From Bacteroidales bacterium (GTDB lineage: Bacteria; Bacteroidota; Bacteroidia; Bacteroidales; Bacteroidaceae), in assembly GCA_015654535.1 (NCBI GenBank), contig JAATGU010000055.1, positions 1-64,000 on the forward strand: a stretch of DNA of 64,000 nucleotides, read 5' to 3'. Both the position numbers and the translations under genes were made by a program. Below the pieces are notes generated by a model that did not search any database, was not told the origin of the DNA, and worked only from the letters and a program-made list of their open reading frames with translations. This document shows positions 8,493-17,177 of the stretch, one piece after another (within the stretch, counting starts at the first letter, position 1; each line of letters opens with the position of its first letter).

Positions 8493-9785
8493 ATGAAAGT
8501 ATTAGGTAAAAAGTGTTTTTGGGTAACAATGGTTGCTACTGCTTGTGCATGTGGAATGAGTGCACAAACAGTAACAATTGATGGCGAATTCAGGCCCCGT
8601 GCAGAGTATAGAGATGGCTTTGGTGCTCCACTGTCTGATAGTAATGATCCGGGTATTTTCGCCTTTCAGCGGACACGATTGGGCGCGACTTTTAATTCCG
8701 CAGTATTAAAAACACAGTTAACAATTCAAGACACCCGTTCTTTTGGTAAAACCAGCGTCAACAGTGAAACTGCAACGCTAGGAGTTTTTGAAGCATGGGC
8801 AGAATTGTTGTTAATGCCAGGAGGTACACTTAAAGTAGGCCGCCAAGTATTGGCGTATGATGACAATCGTTTGTTTTCGGCTTCCAATTGGAGCAATACT
8901 GGTAATTCTCATGATCTGGCATTATTTAAGTACAATGTGAATGATTTCCAAGGACATTTAGGTTTTGCTTATAATAATTCCTCCGCTATCTCTTCCGAGA
9001 CAGTCTATTCTGCTTCTAAGTATCGCTATATGGGTTTCTTGTGGTTATCAAAAGGACTTGCAAAGGGGCTTACTTTATCGGCTATTGCTGTGGATGAAGG
9101 TATTCAACCTACTACTGATGCAACGACATATGGCAAAAAGATCAACATGAATCATGGATATACATTTGGCGGTAACTTGAAATATAGTAGTGATGCTTGT
9201 CCATTCTCTGCTTTAGGAACAGCTTATTTTCAAGCAGGGAAGAGCCAAATTGGTGAAGATATGAGCGGTAGTATGGCTGCTGTGAAGTTAAATTATAAAA
9301 TATCACCGGTCTTTTCGGCAAGTGTAGGAACAGATTATTTATCGGGAGATGATAATAAAACGGATGGCAAACAAACCAACTTTAAAAAACTATATGGTAC
9401 TAATCACAGCTTTAATGGTTCAATGGAATATTGGGTAACTCCTCTTACGGAAGGATTACTTGATTATTATGGCAGTGTAAATGCGAAAGTAAATAAAAAA
9501 CTTAGTCTTGAAGGGGCATTTCACCTTTTCAATTCCAGTAAAGACTTGAAAGATGGGGAAAATAATATTGGCAAATCACTTGGATCGGAATTAGATCTCA
9601 GTCTGAATTATAAACTAAATGAATGGACAACCGTGCAAGCAGGCTGGAGTACCTACTTTGCCGATGATAATACGCGCATAGCAAAAGGCATGACTGCAGA
9701 TAGTAAAACTCGTTTTCCACAATGGGGATTTGTAATGTTGACAGTCTCTCCTTCTTATCTTAAATCTATATTTACTGATAAATAA
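8493..9785 (+). CDS. outer-membrane beta-barrel porin in the molybdate operon
   Basis: A 430-residue protein with a signal peptide ending near MSAQ, followed by a long series of alternating hydrophobic beta strands (FRPRAEYRDGF, AWAELLLMPGGTLKVGRQ and similar), as in alginate-export/porin-like barrels. The frame is open to an ATG at 8442, but the ATG at 8493 begins directly with the signal peptide and is preferred. It is followed by modA after 18 nt. Its position as first gene of the modABC unit suggests a channel for molybdate or another oxyanion; the substrate is not shown by the sequence. Confidence 0.8.
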   Translation: MKVLGKKCFWVTMVATACACGMSAQTVTIDGEFRPRAEYRDGFGAPLSDSNDPGIFAFQRTRLGATFNSAVLKTQLTIQDTRSFGKTSVNSETATLGVFEAWAELLLMPGGTLKVGRQVLAYDDNRLFSASNWSNTGNSHDLALFKYNVNDFQGHLGFAYNNSSAISSETVYSASKYRYMGFLWLSKGLAKGLTLSAIAVDEGIQPTTDATTYGKKINMNHGYTFGGNLKYSSDACPFSALGTAYFQAGKSQIGEDMSGSMAAVKLNYKISPVFSASVGTDYLSGDDNKTDGKQTNFKKLYGTNHSFNGSMEYWVTPLTEGLLDYYGSVNAKVNKKLSLEGAFHLFNSSKDLKDGENNIGKSLGSELDLSLNYKLNEWTTVQAGWSTYFADDNTRIAKGMTADSKTRFPQWGFVMLTVSPSYLKSIFTDK

Positions 9786-9803
9786 TTGTAAAAATCGAAC
9801 GAT

Positions 9804-10550
9804 ATGAAAAGAATGATTATATCTGTGACATTCATACTAGTATGTATCCTTGCACAGGCTCAAAAAGTAAATGTTGCTGCAGCGGCAAACCTTCGTTATG
9901 TATTGGAAGAAATCAAAACACAGTATGAAAAAGAACACCCAAAAACTAAAATCAATATCACTTTCGGCAGTTCGGGTACATTGGTTCAGCAAATCCTAAA
10001 CGGAGCTTCTTTCGATTTTTTTATGGCTGCGGACAATGAATTCCCATTGAAACTAAAAGCAAAAGGGGTAACATGGGGTAATATGACAACTTATGCCTAT
10101 GGAAAACTGGCAATATACAGTACTTCTTTAGATGTAACAAAAGGACTTTCCATTCTAAAAGATCCGGCTGTCAGAAAAATAGCCATAGCCAAACCGGAGA
10201 CTGCTCCTTATGGAGAACGTTCGTTCGAATTACTTAAAAAGATTGGCCTTTATGAATCACTGAAATCAAAGATTGTAATTGGCGATAATATCTCTCAGGC
10301 TGCTCAGTTTGCTTTTACCGGTAATGCGGAAATAGGATTTGTAGCCTTGTCGCTTGCTTTAGCTCCGGAGATGAAAGAAAAGGGGAAATATTATATTATA
10401 GATAAAAAACTATACACACCCGTGGAGCAAGCTTGCATTCTCATTAAAACGACAGTGAGAAATACGGAAGCAAGTAAATTTATGAAATATATTCTTTCTC
10501 CAAGAACCAAAGCTCTTTGGGAAAAATATGGCTACTCTGTGCCTTATTAA
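9804..10550 (+). CDS. modA: molybdate ABC transporter substrate-binding protein
   Basis: The periplasmic binding protein that captures molybdate for ModBC. A signal peptide (about residues 1-20, ending AQAQ) precedes the mature start VNVAAAANLRYVLEEI, typical of ModA. The TFGSSGTLVQQI segment carries the conserved serines that hold the oxyanion. Its 248-residue length fits the family. It has a plain signal-peptidase-I-like end rather than a lipobox. A strong hairpin separates it from modB. Confidence 0.94.
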   Translation: MKRMIISVTFILVCILAQAQKVNVAAAANLRYVLEEIKTQYEKEHPKTKINITFGSSGTLVQQILNGASFDFFMAADNEFPLKLKAKGVTWGNMTTYAYGKLAIYSTSLDVTKGLSILKDPAVRKIAIAKPETAPYGERSFELLKKIGLYESLKSKIVIGDNISQAAQFAFTGNAEIGFVALSLALAPEMKEKGKYYIIDKKLYTPVEQACILIKTTVRNTEASKFMKYILSPRTKALWEKYGYSVPY

Positions 10551-10574
10551 AAGAATGTTTCAGGATATCTTTTC

Positions 10575-10617
10575 AATTAGGTATGCACTGTATTCAATTA
10601 TAGGTGCATACCTAATT
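10575..10617. promoter_or_regulatory. 14-bp perfect inverted repeat between modA and modB
   Basis: AATTAGGTATGCAC (10575-10588) and GTGCATACCTAATT (10604-10617) are perfect complements with a 15-nt loop. No T-run follows, so this is not a classic terminator. It may stabilise the 3' end of modA mRNA or lower modBC expression relative to modA. Confidence 0.65.
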
Positions 10618-10643
10618 AACTCATTTAATTGAAGAAACAAAAT

Positions 10644-11315
10644 ATGAATGATGACTTTATCGAGACTCTTCTACTCACAGGGAAACTGGCTGGAATAACC
10701 ACCATTATACTACTCTTTATTGGGCTGCCCCTCGGTTATTTACTAGCCTATAAAAACTTTAGACTAAAAGCCTTAGTAGAGGCGTTGATCAGTATGCCAC
10801 TTGTTTTGCCTCCTACGGTTCTGGGATTTTATATGTTGGTGGCTTATAGTCCTCAAAATGCCATTGGTCATTTCTTAGAACATACATTAAACCTACGGTT
10901 AGCTTTTAGTTTTGAAGGGGTATTATTGGCCAGTGTGCTCTTTAGCTTACCTTTTATGGTGCAACCTATACAAAATGGCTTTGCGAGTATCCCACGTAGT
11001 TACAGAGAAGCATCTTATACCTTGGGTAAATCCTTTTTTATCACATTTGTAAGAGTATTAATTCCCAATATAAAACCTTCCATTATCACAGCAGTTGCCA
11101 TGACATTTGCTCATTGTATTGGGGAGTTTGGAGTCGTAATTATGGTTGGAGGGAATATGCCGGGTGAAACACGAATGGCTTCTATAGCAATTTATGACGA
11201 AGTGCAATCGCTTAATTATGATACGGCAAATAAATATTCCTTAATATTATTCATCATTTCGCTACTTATATTGACAGTAATATATAGTATAAACGGTAAC
11301 AAAAGAATACTTTAA
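10644..11315 (+). CDS. modB: molybdate ABC transporter permease
   Basis: The inner-membrane channel subunit of the molybdate importer. The 223-residue product has about five hydrophobic helices and the ABC permease loop EASYTLGKSFFITFVRVL that docks to the ATPase. The start at ATG 10644 was chosen over an upstream TTG at 10629. It ends 7 nt before modC. PLVLPPTVLGFYML is a stretch well conserved among ModB proteins. Confidence 0.94.
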   Translation: MNDDFIETLLLTGKLAGITTIILLFIGLPLGYLLAYKNFRLKALVEALISMPLVLPPTVLGFYMLVAYSPQNAIGHFLEHTLNLRLAFSFEGVLLASVLFSLPFMVQPIQNGFASIPRSYREASYTLGKSFFITFVRVLIPNIKPSIITAVAMTFAHCIGEFGVVIMVGGNMPGETRMASIAIYDEVQSLNYDTANKYSLILFIISLLILTVIYSINGNKRIL

Positions 11316-11322
11316 AGAAGTT

Positions 11323-12060
11323 ATGTTAAAAATTGATATAGAACGCCCGATGTTAACTTCGGAAGGAAAAAAGATACTCAAGGTCTGCTTAGAGATAGAA
11401 GATAGGGAATTGCTATGCCTTTTTGGACATTCCGGTTCAGGAAAGACTACCTTATTACGGATCTTAGCAGGGCTTACTACTCCTACGAGGGGACGGATTG
11501 TGTATAATGATACTATTTGGTTCGATTCCGACAAGAAAATAAATCTTTCTCCTCAGCTTCGAAACGTAGGATATATGTTTCAGGATTACGCCCTCTTTCC
11601 TAATATGAATGTGGAAGAAAACATACGTTTTGCACAAAAGAAGAAAGATGTCGCCGCCATAGAAAATCTATTGGCATTATTTGATTTAACCACTTTAAAA
11701 AATCAAAAACCACTCCAACTTTCCGGTGGGCAAAGACAAAGAGTTGCCTTAGCAAGAGCTTTAGCCGCAAAGCCCACTCTTCTATTGTTAGATGAACCTT
11801 TATCTGCGCTCGACTTTGAGATGCGGATTGCCTTACAGCATGAAATTCGTAAGGCCCATCGGTTACTAAACACCATCACTATACTTGTAAGTCATGATAT
11901 AAATGAAGTCTGTAGTTTGGCTTCGTCTGTTATAACTATACAAAATGGTGAGATTCTAGCGCAAGGGCATCCTAAAGAAATATTCCGAGAAGGAGCATTC
12001 CAAAGTTCTTCCCAATTTCTTCACGAAATTAGTGCTTTAAGTGAACTTTTCTTGGGATAG
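11323..12060 (+). CDS. modC: molybdate ABC transporter ATPase, lacking the Mop domain
   Basis: The cytosolic ATPase that powers molybdate import. Walker A GHSGSGKT is at 35-42, the ABC signature LSGGQRQRVALARAL and Walker B LLLLDEPLSALD follow in order, and the switch histidine lies in LVSHDINEV. At 245 residues it holds only the nucleotide-binding domain; typical ModC proteins (~350 residues) carry a C-terminal Mop/TOBE domain, absent here. A separate Mop protein is encoded at 7829-8035. The signature motifs alone do not prove the substrate; the modA and modB neighbours do. Confidence 0.93.
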   Translation: MLKIDIERPMLTSEGKKILKVCLEIEDRELLCLFGHSGSGKTTLLRILAGLTTPTRGRIVYNDTIWFDSDKKINLSPQLRNVGYMFQDYALFPNMNVEENIRFAQKKKDVAAIENLLALFDLTTLKNQKPLQLSGGQRQRVALARALAAKPTLLLLDEPLSALDFEMRIALQHEIRKAHRLLNTITILVSHDINEVCSLASSVITIQNGEILAQGHPKEIFREGAFQSSSQFLHEISALSELFLG

Positions 12061-12065
12061 TAATC

Positions 12066-12079
12066 CTACATTTTTGTAA
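12066..12079. promoter_or_regulatory. candidate activator site upstream of nifH
   Basis: CTACA-TTTT-TGTAA matches the palindrome seen upstream of mop and nifE and ends 156 bp before the nifH -24 element. It overlaps a second inverted repeat, TTTGTA-N7-TACAAA (12073-12091), so two activator dimers could bind side by side. Confidence 0.55.
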
Positions 12080-12235
12080 TTTTCCTACAAATAAGTAACA
12101 ATAACAGCTCTTTTTCAGATTCGATTCTGATAGTTTGCTAACTATTATAAATTATTTTTCATAGCATACATCTGCTTAGTATACAGTTGATTAATCCTGT
12201 TGTTATTCTCCTCTTTTAATAGTCCTATTTTTCTT

Positions 12236-12250
12236 TGGCACGCTTTCTGC
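12236..12250 (+). promoter_or_regulatory. sigma-54 promoter of the nifHI1I2DK operon
   Basis: TGGCACG at 12236-12242 and CTGC at 12247-12250 give the exact GG-N10-GC spacing of RpoN-dependent nif promoters. It lies 46 bp ahead of the nifH start. Confidence 0.88.
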
Positions 12251-12278
12251 ATATAGTCTTATAAGTTATAAGAACTAA

Positions 12279-13121
<843 letters not shown>

Positions 13122-13126
13122 TAAAT

Positions 13127-13136
13127 AAAGGAGGAG
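13127..13136 (+). promoter_or_regulatory. strong Shine-Dalgarno for nifI1
   Basis: AAAGGAGGAG is a near-perfect anti-16S complement 6 to 8 nt before the nifI1 ATG. Most genes in this window lack such a sequence, as is normal in Bacteroidetes. nifD (GGGAG, 13858-13862) and nifE (AAGGAGA) also have good ones. Confidence 0.75.
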
Positions 13137-13142
13137 ACTTAT

Positions 13143-13469
13143 ATGTACTTATTAAGAGCTATTGTTCGCCCTGAAAAATCATCTGTAGTAATGAAAGCAT
13201 TATTTGATGCAGGTTTTCCAGCGATAACAAAACTTTCCGTATTTGGTCGTGGTAAGCAGCGTGGTTTGAAAGTAGGGAATGTCACTTATGATGAACTACC
13301 CAAAGATCTTTTAATGATTGTGATCGATGAAAAAGACAAAGACTTTGTCATTGAAACGATTATGGAAGCAGCCCGTACTGGTGAAAAAGGGCAGTTTGGT
13401 GACGGTAAAATTTTTGTCACTCCGGTAGAAGAGACTTACACGATCTCCAGCGGCAGAAAAGAAGTATAA
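13143..13469 (+). CDS. nifI1: nitrogenase PII-like regulator NifI1
   Basis: A 108-residue PII-family protein located between nifH and nifD. In methanogens, NifI1 and NifI2 form a complex that binds NifDK and blocks it when ammonium is present, with 2-oxoglutarate relieving the block. The PII fold is indicated by the N-terminal LLRAIVRPEKSSVVMKALF, the T-loop region after GRGKQRG, and the ATP-binding GDGKIFVTPVEE. Placement between nifH and nifD is characteristic of anaerobic nif clusters. Translation starts behind a strong Shine-Dalgarno. Confidence 0.95.
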   Translation: MYLLRAIVRPEKSSVVMKALFDAGFPAITKLSVFGRGKQRGLKVGNVTYDELPKDLLMIVIDEKDKDFVIETIMEAARTGEKGQFGDGKIFVTPVEETYTISSGRKEV

Positions 13470-13489
13470 ACCAAACGAGTCAATTAATT

Positions 13490-13855
13490 ATGAAATTAAT
13501 ATTAGCAATGATACGCATTGCCAAGATGAGTGAGACTAAGATCGCTCTTTCGGAAGCAGGATTACCATCATTTACTGCTATGCCTGTACTGGGAAGAGGC
13601 AAGGGGCACGGTGATTTGGAAAAAGCGGCCGATGTAGATCCGGAACATCTCGAACTAATCTCGGAAATGCCTCGCCTAAAGTCTAAAAGAATGATTACTC
13701 TTGTGGTTGCTGATGAGAAAAAGGACTTGGCTGTGGAGACTATCATCAAGTCAAATCAAACCGGGAAGAGTGGCGATGGAAAGATTTTTGTGATTGATAC
13801 TGTTGATTCTGTTCGTGTTCGCACGGGAGAATCTGGTGAGGAAACTTTAGATTAA
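13490..13855 (+). CDS. nifI2: nitrogenase PII-like regulator NifI2
   Basis: The partner of NifI1, 121 residues, also of the PII family. Family features include MIRIAKMSETKIALSEAG at the N-terminus, a T-loop with GRGKGHGDLEKA, and SGDGKIFVIDTVDSVRVRTGE near the C-terminus. The T-loop is longer than in NifI1, as is normal for NifI2. It is preceded by 20 nt after nifI1 and followed by nifD after 15 nt, so it is within the operon. The role in ammonium switch-off is inferred from homologues. Confidence 0.95.
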   Translation: MKLILAMIRIAKMSETKIALSEAGLPSFTAMPVLGRGKGHGDLEKAADVDPEHLELISEMPRLKSKRMITLVVADEKKDLAVETIIKSNQTGKSGDGKIFVIDTVDSVRVRTGESGEETLD

Positions 13856-13870
13856 AAGGGAGATGCCATT

Positions 13871-15508
13871 ATGAAAGAAGATAAAGAAAAAGACATTAAC
13901 CTCTCGGATTTCAGAGAAGAGGTATTATCAGCCTATCCTAAGAAGGTAGCTAAAAAAAGAGCAAAAGCAATTGTATATAACGATCCTAATGAGATCCCTC
14001 AGATACTAGCTAACGTTCGTACTATCCCGGGAATTATTACTCAACGTGGATGTACTTATGCAGGGTGTAAAGGAGTGGTTCTTGGACCAACGAGAGATAT
14101 TGTCAATATCACTCACGGACCTATTGGTTGTGGATTTTATTCATGGCTTACTCGTCGTAACCAAACTCGTCCGGATGAACAAGCACCGGAAAACTTTATT
14201 CCATACGCTTTTTCTACGGATATACAAGATTCCAATATTGTGTTTGGTGGTGAAGAAAAACTGAAGCAAGCTATTCGCGAAGCATACGAACTGTTTCATC
14301 CCAAAGCAATTGCTATATTCTCTACTTGTCCTGTAGGTTTGATTGGTGATGATGTCCATCGTGTAGCCCGCCACATGACGGAAGAACTGGGAGGTAAAGT
14401 AAATATATTTGGTTTCTCATGTGAAGGATATCGTGGTGTGTCTCAGTCGGCAGGCCACCACATTGCAAATAATGGATTATATAAGAACCTTATTGGCAGA
14501 GACGATTCTGTTGAAGGTAAATATAAATTCAGAATTAACGTCTTAGGTGAGTATAATATTGGAGGTGATGCTTTTGCTATTGAAACATTATTAGACAAAT
14601 GTGGCATTCAATTGGTTGCTACCATGTCTGGAAACTCTACAAAAAAGCAGTTTGAAACAGCACATACTGCTGATCTGAACCTTGTAATGTGCCATAGATC
14701 AATTACTTATGTAGCTGAGATGTTAGAAACTTCTTTTGGTATCCCTTGGATGAAAGCTAATTTTATTGGTGCTGAAGCTACAGCTAAAACTCTTCGTAAA
14801 GTTGGTAAATATTTTGGCGATCAGGAATTAATTGATCGCATTGAAAAGGTCATTACTGAAGAGATGGTTGCAGTAAAGGTCGCTCAAGAAAAAGCATTGG
14901 AAAAAACCAATGGTAAACTAGCCATGCTTTTTGTGGGAGGTTCACGCGCTCATCATTATCAGGAATTATTCAACGAATTAGGAATGAAAACAATTTCTGC
15001 CGGATATGAATTTGGTCATCGGGACGATTATGAAGGGCGTCGGGTAATTCCAACCATTCAGATTGATGCAGATAGCCGTAATATAGAAGAAATTACTGTA
15101 ACTGAAGATGCTACCCGTTTCAGACCTCGTAAGACAGAAGAAGAGCTACAAGCTTTGGAAAAAGATGGTTTGAAATTCAACGGTTACGAGGGTATGATGT
15201 CAGAGATGAAGAAAGGCGCACTCGTTATCGACGATTTAAGCCATTATGAAATGGAAAAGCTCATTGAGATGTATCATCCTGACATTTTCTGCGCTGGAAT
15301 TAAAGAAAAGTTCTGTGTTCAAAAAATGGGTATTCCACTGAAACAATTGCATAACTATGATTATGGTGGTCCATATGCTGCTTTTGAAGGAGCTATTAAC
15401 TTCTACAAAGATATTGAGCAAATAGCTTGCTGTAGTATTTGGAAAGAAATGAAAGCTCCTTGGGAAAGTGAGGATTTAGTCGAAGCAGAATATGCTATTA
15501 ACCTGTAA
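13871..15508 (+). CDS. nifD: nitrogenase molybdenum-iron protein alpha chain
   Basis: NifD holds FeMo-cofactor, the site of N2 reduction. P-cluster ligands C61, C87 and C153 are present, FeMo-co ligands C274 (NLVMCHRS) and H494 (LHNYDYGG) are present, and the HH pair of QSAGHHIAN (191-200) near the substrate site is intact. It is 545 residues long because of an insertion of about 50 residues (roughly 395-450), a hallmark of the Clostridium- and methanogen-like NifD group. It is followed by nifK after 12 nt. All key residues argue for a working molybdenum enzyme. Confidence 0.97.
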   Translation: MKEDKEKDINLSDFREEVLSAYPKKVAKKRAKAIVYNDPNEIPQILANVRTIPGIITQRGCTYAGCKGVVLGPTRDIVNITHGPIGCGFYSWLTRRNQTRPDEQAPENFIPYAFSTDIQDSNIVFGGEEKLKQAIREAYELFHPKAIAIFSTCPVGLIGDDVHRVARHMTEELGGKVNIFGFSCEGYRGVSQSAGHHIANNGLYKNLIGRDDSVEGKYKFRINVLGEYNIGGDAFAIETLLDKCGIQLVATMSGNSTKKQFETAHTADLNLVMCHRSITYVAEMLETSFGIPWMKANFIGAEATAKTLRKVGKYFGDQELIDRIEKVITEEMVAVKVAQEKALEKTNGKLAMLFVGGSRAHHYQELFNELGMKTISAGYEFGHRDDYEGRRVIPTIQIDADSRNIEEITVTEDATRFRPRKTEEELQALEKDGLKFNGYEGMMSEMKKGALVIDDLSHYEMEKLIEMYHPDIFCAGIKEKFCVQKMGIPLKQLHNYDYGGPYAAFEGAINFYKDIEQIACCSIWKEMKAPWESEDLVEAEYAINL

Positions 15509-15520
15509 AAAAAAGAAATT

Positions 15521-16900
15521 ATGTTATTACGACACACTACAGATAAAGAAATAGACAGAAAAGCCTTGACAATTAATCCTGCCAAGACCTGTCAACCCAT
15601 TGGAGCGATGTATGCCGCATTGGGTATTCATGGATGTTTGCCTCATAGCCACGGCTCACAAGGCTGTTGTTCTTATCACCGGAGTACTTTAACCCGACAT
15701 TTTAAAGAGCCGGTGGTAGCTGCGACCAGTTCGTTTTCGGAAGGTTCTTCCGTATTTGGAGGTTCTGCCAATTTGTTACAAGCCATTGAGACAATGTTTA
15801 CCGTGTATAAACCAGAAGTTATAGCGGTTCATACAACTTGTCTTTCTGAAACAATTGGAGACGATTTAAATCAAATTATTTCCAAAGCTTATGAAGATGG
15901 ACTTGTTCCCGAAGGAAAATTTGTGATTTATTGTAATACTCCATCATACGTTGGGACACATATTACCGGATATTCGAATCAGGTCGCTGCTATGGTAAAG
16001 TTCTTTTCTACTGCTACACCTAAAAAGAAAAATGTAATCAATTTAGTTGCCGGATGGATGGAACCTTCCGATATGCGTGAGATTAAGCGACTTGCTCAGG
16101 TGATGGAGGCAAGAACGATTCTATTCCCCGATATGACTGGTGTACTTGATACTCCTCTTACCGGTAAGTATGTGATGTACCCCAGCGGAGGAACTACAAT
16201 TGCCGATCTCAGAGCTACCGGAGATAGTAAATTTACAATAGGATTGGGCCAATACTGCACGGAAGATGCTTGCATAAAGTTAGAGAATAAGTGTAAAGTA
16301 AAGTTTGAAGTGACTGATATTCCTATTGGCTTAAAAGCAACAGACCGCTTTCTAGTAGCACTTAGCCGTCATGCTAACCTTCCTATCCCTGACAGTATTA
16401 CAGAAGAACGTGGTCGCTTAATAGATCTTATCGCAGACAATGCTAAGTATCTCTATGGCAAACGTGTGGCATTATGGGGAGATCCTGATACGTTGATTCC
16501 GCTCACAGAGTTTTTAGTAAGTCTGGACATGAGGCCAGTCTATATTGTAAGCGGAACACCTGGAAAACCTTTCGATGAACGTTTATCTAAAATATTGAAA
16601 AATATCCCTGAAGCAAAATTTATGAGTGGTGAACGAGCAGATATGTTCCGTCTTCACCAATGGATTAAACAAAAAGGGGTAGATCTGCTAATAGGTAACA
16701 CCTATGGCAAATATATTGCTAGAGATGAGAATACTCCGTTTGTTCGTTATGGTTTCCCTATTGCCGACCGTGCAGGACATAATTTCTTTCCTAAAACAGG
16801 TTATGTGGGTGCAACAAACTTGGTTATTCAGTTTTTAAATGCATTCATGGACTATCAGGATCGTACTTGTCTGGAAGAAAAATTTGAGTTTCAAATGTAA
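15521..16900 (+). CDS. nifK: nitrogenase molybdenum-iron protein beta chain
   Basis: The beta chain shares the P-cluster with NifD. Ligand cysteines are seen at C24, C49 (next to C50) and C107, in TCQPIGAM, GSQGCCSYHR and HTTCLSETIGDD. At 459 residues it is shorter than the ~520-residue proteobacterial NifK because the N-terminal extension that wraps NifD is missing, as in other anaerobe-type NifK proteins. It is the last gene of the nifH operon; a terminator follows. Confidence 0.97.
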   Translation: MLLRHTTDKEIDRKALTINPAKTCQPIGAMYAALGIHGCLPHSHGSQGCCSYHRSTLTRHFKEPVVAATSSFSEGSSVFGGSANLLQAIETMFTVYKPEVIAVHTTCLSETIGDDLNQIISKAYEDGLVPEGKFVIYCNTPSYVGTHITGYSNQVAAMVKFFSTATPKKKNVINLVAGWMEPSDMREIKRLAQVMEARTILFPDMTGVLDTPLTGKYVMYPSGGTTIADLRATGDSKFTIGLGQYCTEDACIKLENKCKVKFEVTDIPIGLKATDRFLVALSRHANLPIPDSITEERGRLIDLIADNAKYLYGKRVALWGDPDTLIPLTEFLVSLDMRPVYIVSGTPGKPFDERLSKILKNIPEAKFMSGERADMFRLHQWIKQKGVDLLIGNTYGKYIARDENTPFVRYGFPIADRAGHNFFPKTGYVGATNLVIQFLNAFMDYQDRTCLEEKFEFQM

Positions 16901-16926
16901 CAAGCAAGCATTGTTTATTCAAAATA

Positions 16927-16978
16927 CTTCTGCATCTTTTGGAATACTTCTTGCTTTCCAGAATGCAGAAGCTTTTTT
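16927..16978 (+). terminator. terminator after nifK
   Basis: CTTCTGCAT (16927-16935) pairs with ATGCAGAAG (16963-16971), with further inner pairing of TTGGAA and TTTCCA, followed by CTTTTTT. It ends the nifH-nifK message and makes nifE depend on its own promoter. Confidence 0.8.
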
Positions 16979-16998
16979 GAAAATAAAGGGTCGCTATC

Positions 16999-17012
16999 CT
17001 ACATAAATGTAG
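16999..17012. promoter_or_regulatory. candidate activator site upstream of nifE
   Basis: CTACA-TAAA-TGTAG is a palindrome of the same form as the mop and nifH sites and ends 117 bp before the nifE -24 element. Confidence 0.55.
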
Positions 17013-17039
17013 TATTCATCCTCTCCCCCTACTTCAGGG

Positions 17040-17066
17040 TAACCCAAATATTTATTCCTTGGGTTA
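17040..17066. promoter_or_regulatory. 8-bp inverted repeat upstream of nifE
   Basis: TAACCCAA (17040-17047) and TTGGGTTA (17059-17066) are perfect complements with an 11-nt spacer. A further small palindrome, GTATTTGTAAATAC, follows at 17071-17084. Both lie between the candidate activator site and the promoter, where another regulator could act. Confidence 0.5.
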
Positions 17067-17129
17067 TACGGTATTTGTAAATACTTGGAACTGAATGCAT
17101 AAGTATTCCTGTTCCTTAATTTAGCTCTT

Positions 17130-17144
17130 TGGCACGATTTTAGT
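17130..17144 (+). promoter_or_regulatory. sigma-54-type promoter of the nifENB operon (weak -12)
   Basis: TGGCACG at 17130-17136 is a perfect -24 element. The -12 position has GT (17143-17144) instead of GC at the right GG-N10 spacing, the same deviation as at mop. It lies 33 bp ahead of the nifE start. Confidence 0.65.
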
Positions 17145-17177
17145 AATATCAGATATATAATGAAGGAGAAAACAAAC

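Noticed and set aside
12061..12236. Classical NifA binding site TGT-N10-ACA upstream of nifH
   Set aside because: The closest match, TGT-N9-ACA at 12075-12089, has the wrong spacing. It is part of the TTTGTA-N7-TACAAA repeat.
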